From: Siphonodentalium dalli
Lineage: Eukaryota > Mollusca > Scaphopoda > Gadilida > Siphonodentaliidae
Assembly (NCBI GenBank): GCA_032622095.1
Contig: CP136064.1
Location: 188,839,794-188,903,793, forward strand
Direction of reading: 5' to 3'
Length of the DNA: 64,000 nt
Shown: piece by piece, positions 22,126 to 33,885 of the stretch
Position numbering within the stretch: position 1 is the stretch's first letter
Layout: every line of letters starts with the position of its first letter
Position numbers and translations under genes: made by a program
Notes under the pieces: model-generated
What the model saw: only the letters and a program-made list of their open reading frames with translations
Told to the model about the DNA's origin: nothing
Database searches by the model: none

Positions 22126-22932
22126 ATTATAATGACTTTTTTGTTGGGAAGTGAAGACAAATATGTGAGAAAATGATTTTAATGTTGAACAGTTTCATTC
22201 AAGTTATTGGTATAATTAACACTGACATTGTCTTGTATTGAAATACATTTTGTTCATTTGCGAACATCTTTTATTTTGGATTGTGCTTTTTTAACATAAT
22301 TATGTAATGTTAATACATCGAATATTTGCGAAATCTGCCAATAATTTTATAACTTCAAGCCGGCACTGCGCCTTCAACTTTGTTCGGCGGCTGCATAGAA
22401 TACAATGTGACTTGAAATTCAAGAGCTCTGACTTTTCTCATGTTGTTAGAATCGTTGTAAGGTAATCGATTGGCTGTATGTGGTCCCTGTTCAATGAAAG
22501 GTTTCGCAACCGTCTAGCTTATATCAGTTAAAGATGATGTATCATCTCTCCGAACTTTCTGTAGATATTCGGGTGTAGTCGGCTGTGATGTATATATGCT
22601 TTTTCATTTAAAAATCTATCTTTGAAAACATATTAACCTTGTCTATACTAAATGCTCGTTGGCTCGTAGTTATCCATTATGAAATGTTCAGATAATAAGT
22701 TCAATACATGACCATTTGTTCAGTGAACTTATTATTTGAACATTCCCCTCCAATAAATATGACTCCTTCCATAGCTCGTCTGCTTAATTTCCCGAAAACC
22801 CTTCCAGATGAATAATAAACCATTCCAACTTATACTTCTATAATGGGTGGGGGAAATCCATTTAGTACAGAAAGGGTTACAGTGAAATATGTGCAACTCC
22901 GAATGATTAGCTCGTATTATGTCAACAATGAA

Positions 22933-22969
<37 letters not shown>

Positions 22970-24217
22970 AGGAGTGTTGTCAGGAAGAGATAGAAGCAGA
23001 AACATTATTAGACTTGAATTTCTACATCTGCGTATAGCGGTTTCTGCATGATCACTTTGTATATATGCGAAAGTAAATAGTCAGGTTTATACTATAGGTC
23101 CAAGAGCAGATTTAAGTTTCTATGCGAAACCAAACTTGTGTATCCTTTCTTACTTTTGTAAAGGGATGTACCTGTACGCACCCTTCACCAATTTCTGCGA
23201 AGCGTGTGTACAATATTTTTTCGGCGGGCGTGACCGTACATTTAACGGTTAACCACACTTAATTTAAACAGATATGTGCAGTGCTTGTTATACAATGGTG
23301 ATAAGCAACTAGAGGGTTTGGGCAATCTCGATTCTCAAACATCAAATGGATCTTCTTTTTAAAGTGAAAAGCTGCATGGTAGAGTTAATCAAGTTTTGAT
23401 AATTCAAAACAAACACACTCGATCAATATCTGAGAGATCACTTTTGTTTCTGCAAACTTTACTCCCATTATAGTTAAAATGATAAAAGGGAATTGTGCCG
23501 CCCCCTCTATACTAATTCAAATTTGGATAAAGACACACATGCATCTATGTGTATCACAGATTTGAGTGTGCTATACGATATTAAATAAATGAATGTAGTG
23601 TGTTTGTTGAACGGTATAGTGCTGTGGTCGTTGGGGAAATTGTGACCAATCACCGAACAGGATTTGTTGTAATACAACGTCTTAACTAACATTTGTGTTT
23701 CCAACCCAAGCTATTTTCTGCGTTTGCTGTCACACGAGTGGCTTTAAAATAGAGGTGTGGGATTTCTGTGGTCCGTTAGCATCGCACGACAGATCACTGA
23801 CAACGTTGAGTTACGGTTCCTACACCAATCGTCATTGCTTGGTGGCCAAACACGAACACAATTAATCCATGTTAACTTATCGATCGAAGATGTCGATAAC
23901 CACAGAAGATCTGTTTTTAAAGAATGTCAGCCCATCGATTCGACGAAATTTAAACAAATTAACATAAACAACACAAAGCAAGGACATGATTATAGTCTCT
24001 GGTGGTTTTTTCTTTTTTTTCTCTGAATTCTCTCACCCACGCTGGGTGGCGCTGTGCACGATCTCAGAGTGATCTGAAATGGAAATACAGAGACAGAGAG
24101 TAAAGCTCAAGTCTGCTAGAAATGTATAAACATATATGAAGTAAATACCAGCTTGGATACTGGAGTGATATCTTCCACAAGGCACATCAATTTATTAAAA
24201 ACTACCAACATTGAAAG
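22126..24217. other. Mostly unannotated; microsatellite and a hairpin repeat
   Basis: A perfect (GTT)12 run lies at 22934-22969. At 22681-22746, GAAATGTTCAGATAATAAGT and its complement form a hairpin; this and about 120 bp downstream match 62113-62322, with a shorter relative at 45811-45860. An 89-codon plus frame at 23757-24026 has no recognisable motif. No gene is supported. Confidence 0.55.
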
Positions 24218-24706
24218 TTAAAGGCCAACTTAATTTTCGAGTAACTGATTATTTTTTTATAGTGCCTTGATATACGGTTTTAATAACAATCTATGCCATA
24301 AAAAATTATTAAAATACTATAATTAATCATCATTTGGAATGTCTGTGTATCGTAAGGTGCCCACGGAGTAATAGATAATAGCTGAAATAATACAATAAGT
24401 CCCCCCCCCTTTGACTCCCGGAATGTAACATAATTTAAACTAAAGATGTATTTTCAACGGAAGGCGAATAACTATATGTATAAATATATAAAGTTATTCC
24501 CCTTGCATTGAAAATAATTGACTTTGTGCATAAACATGACCACAGATCAGACGCCAGTTTCTCAATAAAAACAACATGTTCACAGTTTATTGCATCGAAT
24601 AAGTTAAAATACAATGTTTTGGAGCTTTCTCTTTCAAATGGTATATCATATGGCATATATCTTATATAATGTGATGTGGGGGGTCGAAAATTAAGTGGGC
24701 CTTTAA
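24218..24706. mobile_element. TTAA-flanked non-autonomous element, AGGCC..ACTTAATTTTCGA termini
   Basis: TTAA at 24218-24221 and 24703-24706 brackets inverted termini AGGCC(A/C)ACTTAATTTTCGA. It is 489 bp, has no coding frame of note and shares its interior with 21660-22125. The termini differ from the CCCTTT family, so this is a separate TTAA-using family (piggyBac or Kolobok type; not resolved). Confidence 0.75.
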
Positions 24707-25195
24707 TCGTTGAAACTCTATTGAATTGGAAATTGATTGATTGATTGTTCATGCTAGCCATTGTTATAAGTGGAACATGGAAACTAACATGACATGCGCA
24801 CTACATGGTGTATTCACTTATATACAAGTATCCACCGTGAACAAACTAAACGATGAACAAAAACAAACCGATTGTAACAGTGCGACAAGAGCAGCAATGG
24901 TCCGGTAAGGTGCATGATCATTCCCCTGCATAAGTATATGATGAAAAGTTATAGGGAATAAAGGCATTCGAAGTGTGTTCATGCGATATTACATAAATGT
25001 CTGTAAAACAACTACTGTCAAAAGAGCATGGAAAATGAAAGTGTCAATGGCACTGTAACTCAACTTGTGGAGGTGTTAATAAGTTTGTGCTGAACAGCCA
25101 ATAGAATGATAAAGAAGAAGTAAAGTACAAATGTTTCAGTAAATGAAATGGATTGTGTAAATGAAATTAATTTCGTTTAAACAATTTCTCAAATA
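24707..25195. other. No gene recognised
   Basis: AT-rich, with no structure or coding signal I can support. Confidence 0.4.
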
Positions 25196-25992
25196 ATTGT
25201 GGGCTGCATGGTGTGCCGATGGATTCCAATGTGAAATCCAAGATGGCTCCATGCACCCATATTTAAAAAAAAAAAAAAATTCTGAAAAATTGGACAGCTT
25301 CCATCTAGAGGTAACCCCAAATAACCGTATGCAGTTTGGACGAGGGATGACGGATGTGGCATGTTGAGTGACAAAGGCTCTTTGTCATGGACAGAGTAAA
25401 ATCCAAGATGGCCGCTGACGACCATGTTTTTTAAAAACAAAATTGGGAAATTATCGTTGGCTCCCATCTAGAGGTCACCCCAAAGATCCTTATGTGGCTT
25501 GTTAACATCGGAGTATGGGTGTGGCCTGCAGGTTGTGCCGAAGGATGTAGTCATGTAAAGACTAAAATTCAAGATGGCCGCTTTCAGCCATGTTTTTAAC
25601 GAATTTCGGGGGGGGGGGGCAAATAGATGCCTCCCACCTAGAGGTCACTCTGAAGATGCATCTAAAGTTTGGTAATGGTCGGACGAGTGATATGGTCTGT
25701 GGGGTCTGCCAAAGGATTTAGTCATGCGAAGAGTAAAATAAATGGCTGCCGGTGGCCATATTTTTCATCGAAAATCGTTCAAATTCGATAGCTCTCATCT
25801 GGGGGTGATCCTAATCATACCTGTAAATTTACAAAACATTTCTTTGATATATGCTGGCTGTAGGGTGTGCCATATGCGGGCTGCAGGGTGTGCCGATGAA
25901 TTCAAATTTGAAATCCAAAATGCTGCTGGCGGCCATGTTTTTTAAACGAATTTCGGACAAAATCGATTGCTCCCATCTAGAGGTTACCCCGA
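25196..25992 (+). repeat. Diverged tandem repeat, about five units, with AAGATGGC motifs
   Basis: Units of about 150-190 bp share, in order, a GTGTGCCGA.GGAT.. block, a TCCAAGATGGCCGC block, a CCATGTTTTTTAA block and CTCCCATCTAGAGGTCACCCC. The last unit ends at 25992, where the foldback element's terminal repeat begins. Open frames across it (for example 25742-25945) follow from the repeat and are not genes. Confidence 0.8.
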
Positions 25993-28900
25993 TAGTCCAG
26001 GAGATATTGGTAGACATCTGCACCCCCCCCCATTAATTTTCTTTCTTAATGTCTCCTCTAATTTTTTTCGGTTGTTAACAAGAAAAAAAAAGTGGCCGCA
26101 GAGACTCCAGACAAGATGGCGTCCATTTTTTTTATATGCACCAGGTCTCTTTGATCGCCGTTATAGTAAAGATGATGTCACATGCGGTCTTGTTTTCCGT
26201 TCGATTCGTTATGGTAATATACAAACCTTACAAATTAGTCAAAAATACGATACAAAATCCAATATGGCGGCCAAGATGGCCGCCGAAATGTGAAAAAATT
26301 ATTGTTTTGCGGACATTTCACCACCTTTCGTTTGTCTCTGTGGGAAAATATTGGCACCTTGACGCGATTTTATACAATTATCGTCTAGAAGAGTCATTGG
26401 CGAACACAATGGGATCATAATATACATTCCTTGCTGGATATTTTTGTCCGATATCACGTTTTCGCAAATGCCGGTATAATCCGGTCAAAGCCAAATTGAC
26501 GCTAATAACGCAATATCTGTTTCTAATCAATGGATGTTATTGCTATCATAACAAAACCCATGCGTATATATGTGCAGGAGATACTCGAGCTAGGATTCCT
26601 CTTATACCTGAGTTTAGGAATATTCACCCAAATCCAAGATGGCGGCCAAAATGGCCACCAGAAATAGAAAAATCGTCGAAAATCACTGATTTTAACATCA
26701 GTGAGAGTTATTGTCACAACAATTCGACACCTGCTTACTATTGTGAGTTGGGCACAATGTCCTTATATCACATCCAAATAAAAGTCCCCCAAATCCAAAA
26801 TGGCGCCCACAATGGCGGACAAATTTTGAAAAGTCACCGAAATTCCCTCATTTTCACATCATTGGGCATTATTGTCTAGAAAACTCCACACATGCTGACA
26901 GTTGAGTTGTAAATACTGAGGTGAAGTAATTACCTTGCATCTGATGAAGGAAATTGTTTTCCAAATCTAAGATGGCGGCCGAAATTTGAAAACAAGCTTA
27001 CATTCCTTTACTTTCTTACTATGGTTGTTATTATTACGCGAATTCTACCCATATGGAACATTGATATGAAGTATTCATATGGAACATTGATATGAAGTAT
27101 TCAGTTGAATTTGGCCAACTCTCACAATCAAGACGGCAGCCAAACTGGCGTCATAAATTGAAAAGAAGTCGAAATTGTCACATACTAATTTCAACTTTTT
27201 GTCATAATATCAATATGTATGGATTGGATGAAACGGTACATAGGCCATATATTAGTTCCAACATAGGTCGTCGCCTTCTGGAAGGATAAAAACCCACAAT
27301 AATCGCGATGTGGCATTTCGAAATCCATTCTCCAATAAGCGCCCATAATGGCCGTAACCGTATATGGGTGCGCCGAATAGTCATATTATGACTTCCAAGA
27401 ATCAAAACAACAGTACCTGAGCTTAATCTGATTTGCCACATTCAGCATTATCTGGACCAGCATCCGTCTCGTCACAGTAATCTATCTAGCTCACACCAAC
27501 ACTTCTTGGTAGAAGGGTCCCACTAATCGGAATATTTAAAACAACACAGTATGCCGGTGTCAAGCTCACGTGTTTGTCTCGAAAGTCGGGAATTATTATC
27601 CTTATTCTTGGCGAGCTTCATTTGTGGTAGCTTATGGTATAATTCAGATGCTACATATGGGATATGAGCGCCATCTTGCGTGATAAACTAGAAAGGTATG
27701 CGGTCGATGTGTATACTAGCTTTCAGAAGGACCTCTGTATCTGCGTATTTTTCAGATTTGGTTATCTAATGTAGATAACAAAATGTACATCTGGTGACTT
27801 CCCATCCAGCCACTTCTCAATATATGGTTCATCAATTCACATATTCACGTACTGACGTAGCCGGACAACTTCTGTATATGGCTTCGAATGTTGAAAGCCT
27901 AACATTTGACTGATGCCTTTCTGCTAAGGCGTAGAATACCATAATACATATTATACCCACACTTCTTGACCATGATCATAAGAATAGCAATCATCTCACC
28001 GTACAGATCCAAGCAGATAATAACAATACACGCGGTGCTAGTTTGTGGGCATGTGTCATGATAGTGGAAATGAAGTTGGACCATGACTGCACCGCCCCTT
28101 CTTTGTGTATTTTTTAGATTCAGACATGACCTCATGTGGCTTTGCTTTCCTTGTATGCTAAGATTGTATCTTCCAATCCGTTTGGAAGCCGTTCTTAATC
28201 AACTGGACCAGGTGTGTACCATTGGCTACTACTATATAAGCCCCACCCAGACTGGGATGTAGTCTTAAGGACGATGCTTTTGATAGTTGATATGTCATAC
28301 TCACGCTGGGTGGTGGACGGTATGATTCAAGAAAGTACAATGCCATCAACACAAGGGTGAAATGTTCAACGCGAAGAACATCTAGAGAAATGTTACTTTG
28401 ATGAGATCTTGCATTCAGTTTAACATACGTTCGGTACACCAAGTGATTTCTTGGTAACATCACCATTCAAAACCATTTTCCTGCACGAGGCATATTAACT
28501 ACTATATTCTAAAGTTATATAATATAAAGCTATATGATCATAAAGGTCACGTTCACCAACGTCCACATCCATTGCCATCGAGACTATAAATTGTTCTTTA
28601 AACACACAGTGAAATAAATGCACCACAGTTCCTGACATTTTCTTGAATAATACCGCCCACATACTGACACTAACCCCGAGAGAGGATAACAGCAATGCAT
28701 ACCTTCATTCCATAAAGACATTATCCTTTAGCCCATCCGACTGTTCTGGGGAGGCTAGGGTAGTATTATCCAGACAAAATCATACGTCTGGTCAAGTTGA
28801 TTCAGAACGGCATTGAAACGGATTTGGAAATACAATCTTACCACACAAAAAAACACCAACACGCATGACATTCTACTAGTATATCTGAAACATGGACCTG

Positions 28901-30466
28901 GTGTAGGGGTGTATACCGTGGCCCATTCATTCCCAATGTCATGGCACATGTCCACACACTACCACCGTGAGTATTGTTCTTCTCTGCTGGGAGCTATTCG
29001 ACGAGACGACTGCGGAACGTCACACAGTTTGCTTAGGATCATGGTCAAGAAGTGTGGGTAGTCGGTACATTATGGTCTTCTCATTAGCAGATAGGCATCT
29101 GTCAAAGGGAATGAGACAGCTAGCTACTTTGTAAATACTGCCGAAGTTGTTCACGTATGCCAATACGTTCGCTAAGTTTGTGAATTGAACCATCTATTGA
29201 GAAGTGACTAGTTAACTGGGAATTTCGCCAGGTGTACATGTCGTTATCCCCATGGGGTATGAGAAAGACATACATAGAGATGACCTTCTGTAAGGTTGTA
29301 TACTTATCGACCATATGCCTTTCTAGTTCACGATGACGAACAAATCCCATATTTAGCAAGTATTTAAAATCTTAAGCCAGACACCGGAAAATTAATTGTT
29401 TGAAACGTTATGATTAGAGGGACCCTTCTCCCAGGAAGTGTTAAATACTTTGTCGGCGTGAGCGACCTAGATTTATCAGGCAAAGAAATGGAAACTGGTC
29501 CAGATCATTAAGGACGTGGCAAATCAGAATCTGTTACCAGGTAATTGTTCTAATATGGCTATTCGGCGCACCTACGGTTGCGGCCATTATCGGCGCGAAG
29601 TGTCGAATGGATTTCGAAATGCCACATCGCGATTTTAAGTGTGGGTTTTCGTACTTCCAGAAGGATACGAGCAATGTTATGCGTTTTGATACGTTTTAAG
29701 TTGAACTAATAGATGGATTGTGTATAGTTTCGTCCATACATATCGATATTATGACAAAAAGGTTTAATTTGTATGTGAAAAATATCGATTTCTTTTCAAT
29801 TGCTGGTCTCCAGTTTGGCTGCCATCTTGACCTTGAGTATCAATTGCCAAACTTCATATCAATATTCCATATAAACATGTAATGGTGGGTAGAATTCGCG
29901 AAACAATAACGCCCATCGTAAGGAAGTAAAGGAATGTAGGCGTGATTTTAAATATCGGTCGCCATTTTGGCCGCCATCATACATTTGGAAAACCATTTCT
30001 TGCATGGGATGAAAGGTAATAACTTCACCACAGTCTTTCCAACTCAGCTGTAAGCATGGGTGGAGTTGTCTAGACAATAATGCCCAATGATGTGAATATG
30101 AGGGATTTTCGGTGATTTTTCTAAATCTGTCCGTCATTGTGGGCGCCATTTTGGATTTGGGGGACTTTTATTTGGATGCAATATAAGGACAGTTATTCAA
30201 CTCAGTGTTCCCACCTCACAATAGTAAGCAGGTGTGGAGTTGTCGTGACAATAACTCTCACTGATGTTAAAATCAGCGATTGTCGGCGATTTTTCTATTT
30301 ATGGTGGCCATTTTGGCCGCCATCTTGGATTTGGGTGAATATTCCTCAACTCAGGTATAAGAAGAATCCTAGCCAGGGTATCTCCTGCACATATATAATC
30401 ATGGCTGAAGTAATAAGAGCAATAACACTCATTGATTCGAAACAGACATTGCGTTATTAGGATTAA
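25993..30466 (+). mobile_element. Truncated copy of the giant foldback element
   Basis: The left terminus (TAGTCCAGGAGATATTGG at 25993) and arm match 37657 onward. The centre (about 28215-28790) matches 39955-40535. The right arm is the reverse complement of the left down to about 30466, where similarity stops. The outer 530 bp or so of the right arm, including the right terminus, are missing. There is no transposase and no target duplication, as expected for a truncated copy. Sequence after 30466 is unrelated. Confidence 0.85.
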
Positions 30467-30910
30467 CGGTAAACTTGACGGTAAACATTAGTTTAAACAT
30501 ATCTTATTAGCAAAAGTAGCTAATTGGATTGGGGCACAAGTTATTGCTAACGGTAAATGCATTAAAAATATTCTGAAAATAATATTCAGACTTTAAATAT
30601 TTGAGCTTGATAAACAATTAGCGATTTTTGTTGACAAACCACAATAACAGTTTTGTTTACATACCAATGGTTTCCACGCGCGAAATTGTGTTATTAGAGA
30701 ACTGTCAGTAATGAATATAAAAACAGTTTATACATGTATCCATGTTATTCTTAGTGGTGATCTTTTAGACTTTTATATTTGTTTGCACATTATTAAAACG
30801 TCGACCCCTCTAAGTGCACTTTCAAAACAAGCCGTTGAAATTACGTTGAACTTGACTGCGCCTTCGAGACAATCAGAAACAGCGGGTAACATAAGCATCT
30901 CAAGTTGTAT
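30467..30910. other. No gene recognised
   Basis: AT-rich; an 84-codon plus frame at 30711-30965 runs into the minisatellite and has no recognisable domain. Confidence 0.4.
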
Positions 30911-31168
30911 ATTCATGACAGTTAATTCTGTAGAGATTCATGGCATGTTCTGTAGTGATTCATGACATGTTCTATATATATTTATGACATGTTCTTTAGA
31001 GATTTATGACATGTTAATTCCGTAGCGATTATTGACATGTTCTATAGAGATTCGTGACATAATCTGCATATATTCATGACATGCTAATTGTGTAGAAATT
31101 CATGACATGTTCTATAGAGATTCATGACATGTTCTATAGAGATTCATGACATGTTCTGTTGAGATTCA
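30911..31168. repeat. 24-bp minisatellite, about ten diverged units
   Basis: The unit is close to TTCATGACATGTTCTATAG plus AGA. Copies near the 3' end (31100-31165) are nearly identical; others carry insertions such as AATTCTG or AATTCCG. No coding role is evident. Confidence 0.85.
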
Positions 31169-32228
31169 GTAACGTGGACACCGGGCGCAATGATAATAAT
31201 AATACAACTATAATCATAGTATATAGTGAATGTGAACCTAGCTATCGATCTGCCAATATCACACGAAATATTTTAATTTGTTAACAACTTCCGGGGGCTG
31301 GTTAAATTAGATTTTTTATTCTAGGTTTACAAAGGAACATTCTGACGCAATTTTATGCGGATGGCCAGCATTTTGTTGAGTCTTGTAGAATGTTAGTCTG
31401 ATCCTTCACATTCTCTAGGAATGTTCGTTAAATTGCGATTCGTTTGCATTGCCAGATTAAGACAACAGCTCCCATAATGGAATCTGATAATCTGGACTCG
31501 GGGCAAATAATAACCATTCATCGCGGGATATATAAAATGATCTCAGCTCCGCTATATCAATTGATGACATTTAAAGACGGAATGGGGGAAGTCTCCGTTC
31601 GTTTGTCAGGCCGGAATCTCCTAATTGGTTGTTTATTCTGATGTCTTCTACTAACGAGTTAAGTAGGCGTTCGTCAATAATACGTGATGAGATAGTTCCC
31701 AATTTCTCACGATATCAGACATCGCGGACAATAAATCGGAAGACAGGACCATGATCAGTTTGAAGAGCCTAACTGTACCGGTATACTGGTGAGAATACAG
31801 GCGATCCACACTTCCAATATAAAATAATATATTACATCCGACTCAAGACTTGCGAAGACAAATGACATTGCTACGAGTCGATCGACAAAACATATGTAAG
31901 ATTGCATTTCTAGCGATTATATACGGAGTCTGATGGTTCTACATGGTGTGTATCCTTGGATCACGTGGACTTGCCGTCGATAATGTTACTTGCAATACTT
32001 CGAACGATGACACGCAAATTTCAATAAAACAGGACGAAATGAATACAAATGTTGAATTATTGACACAAAGCCGTTCTGTATGTCTCTACAATAACGTTGA
32101 TCATATGCAGCCACGATGCATGTGTAAATGCCCAGACGGACAGGCATACGTATAGACGGACGGACAATGTCAATCCAGGATAAACTGGAATACCCCACCC
32201 CATCAGTTTTCATCCAAAAGTGGGGGTA
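31169..32228. other. No gene recognised
   Basis: A 70-codon plus frame at 31943-32155 ends in a short Cys-rich string (CMCKCPDG). This could be an exon edge, but no splice context or domain supports it. GGACGGACA repeats occur near 32134-32165. Confidence 0.35.
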
Positions 32229-32481
32229 TTAACCCTTCCATGCCTGGAGCTGCACTGATGCAGAAGTAAAGATCCTGTGCTCTTGGATTATCTTATATGC
32301 TTGTCTCCCATATAGGGATCTCGAGCCTCGCATATAAAATAAAATCGTTGGCCTACAAGGTCAAGGTACATAATGTTAGCATAATGCATTCTCTTATATA
32401 TGTGATGCTCCCTTTGAGACACTCGCACATATAAGAGAATGCATCGGCAGAGAGTTTTCCCAAAATTTCAGGAAGGGTTAA
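32229..32481. mobile_element. TTAA-flanked MITE, CCCTTCCATGCCTGGAGC type
   Basis: TTAA lies at 32229-32232 and 32478-32481. The termini CCCTTCC and GGAAGGG are inverted; the interior has two diverged hairpins of the AATGCATTCTCTTATATATG type, at about 32275-32355 and 32385-32450. It is 253 bp, an older member of the family at 657, 1791 and 20174. Confidence 0.8.
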
Positions 32482-33172
32482 TACGTTAATATCGGATTTG
32501 TCCCCCTGAAAACAACATTGGAAACTACGTCTTACACACTAACTAGATATGTACAAATAAATGCGAAACGAAGTAATTTTACTGTATAATTCATGCTGTA
32601 ATATTATTATTAATGTCCCTTGATCCTTGATAGATCGTCACAATCATCAGAAACAAAATGGGTAGGTAATTATAAGTGTAAGGGATGGTCTCTTAAATTA
32701 AACATAAATCAAAAGCAAAATATTATTCATAGCATTTTTGTTCTTGGTTCCTTGGTGATTATTGTTTGTGTTTGACACAACTTAGACTGAAAATACTTAT
32801 CAGAAGCCTGATATCATATAGGCTGATACTGATATAATAAGAGAACATATAATGGTTGCACTTATCATGTCTCAAATTATAGCAATTTCTCAATTTCACA
32901 AGCAATAAACACACCAAACGTAGTACTAGTATAAATACTTTATGCAACTCTGGAAATATTTACCGAAGTATTATTAGCTGTCTTACCTTTCAGCAAATAA
33001 GTGATATAAACGCTATTCATTATTACCATAGCAGGAAACGATTAACGCTGAACGCTCTTTAATTTGTCACGTATATAGAGAAAAATAGATCTTTCTTAAT
33101 TCAATTGCAATATTTTCTGTGAGTTCAATGTGTCCATACAAGGCATGTATATATATTAGTATTTAACCATTT
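32482..33172. other. No gene recognised
   Basis: AT-rich, with no supported gene or repeat. Confidence 0.4.
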
Positions 33173-33462
33173 CATGACTGGAGCTTCATGACTGTTTGCG
33201 AAAACCCTGTGCCAATGCATTCTCTTATATATGCGAGTCGACCATTATATGCATATAGTTTGTTTTTTTAAATGTAAGAAAAAATGAAACAATTGATAAA
33301 AAAAAGTGTTAAAGAATGTAAGAAATAATGATAAAAACGATAAAAATTGTTAAAAAATGTAAGAAAAAAATTATAAAAACTGATAAAGAATGTAAGAAAA
33401 AATTATAAAATTGTTAAAGAATGTAAGAAAAAATTATAAAATTTGTTATAGAATGTAAAACA
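33173..33462. mobile_element. Partial TTAA MITE with its interior expanded into a tandem array
   Basis: The left end (TTAACCATTTCATGACTGG at 33173) and half of the GCCAATGCATTCTCTTATAT hairpin are recognisable. From about 33269 to 33462 follow six units of AATGTAAGAAAAAAT-type text (30-46 bp each). The same string occurs once, in complement (ATTTTTTCTTACATT), in the centre of the complete copies at 1791 and 20174. The right terminus is absent. Confidence 0.75.
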
Positions 33463-33885
33463 AAAAACTCAATCCTATTCGATCATCAGATTCCAACAAC
33501 AACAACATTTTTTTTTTAAAGCCGCTTCAGTTATCAGAATCGAGTAATTGCCAAAAATAATGCTAACCACAGTCAACTATAGTATAAAGTTGCCCAAAAC
33601 ATGTTATTTATCAACATTTTGTTCAACGAAATTTTGCCGGTTTGTCAAATATCTGACACAAAAAGGCCACTTGATTTTAGAGTTATCCATCTTCATCCGC
33701 AATTTGGTCCGAGGCCGTATATTCGTTGACTGTTTACTGGGCCACTGAAAAAAATTATCGGTGGTGAAAAATAATAGATTTCAAACATCGATATCTGATC
33801 ACTCTAAGCTTTGATGGGTGAGTTCCTCGACTCGAATCAAATATCCCCCCCCCCCCGAAGCCAAGGAAATAGTAATTTGCGAGCG
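33463..33885. mobile_element. Partial copy of the AGGTACTCAATCC TTAA element
   Basis: It begins with ACTCAATCC and CAGATTCCAACAACAACAAC, as in the copy at 52462. It includes CCACTTGATTTTAGAGTTAT, then GAGTTCCTCGACTCGAATCA and a C-run, and stops within the right half (CCGAAGCCAAGGAAATAGTA). Both outer TTAA sites are lost. Confidence 0.7.

Noticed and set aside
30911-31168. CRISPR-like array
   Set aside because: The 24-bp units are directly adjacent without unique spacers, and the genome is eukaryotic.
31943-32155. Possible EGF-like exon (CMCKCPDG)
   Set aside because: Too few cysteines and no splice context; likely chance.
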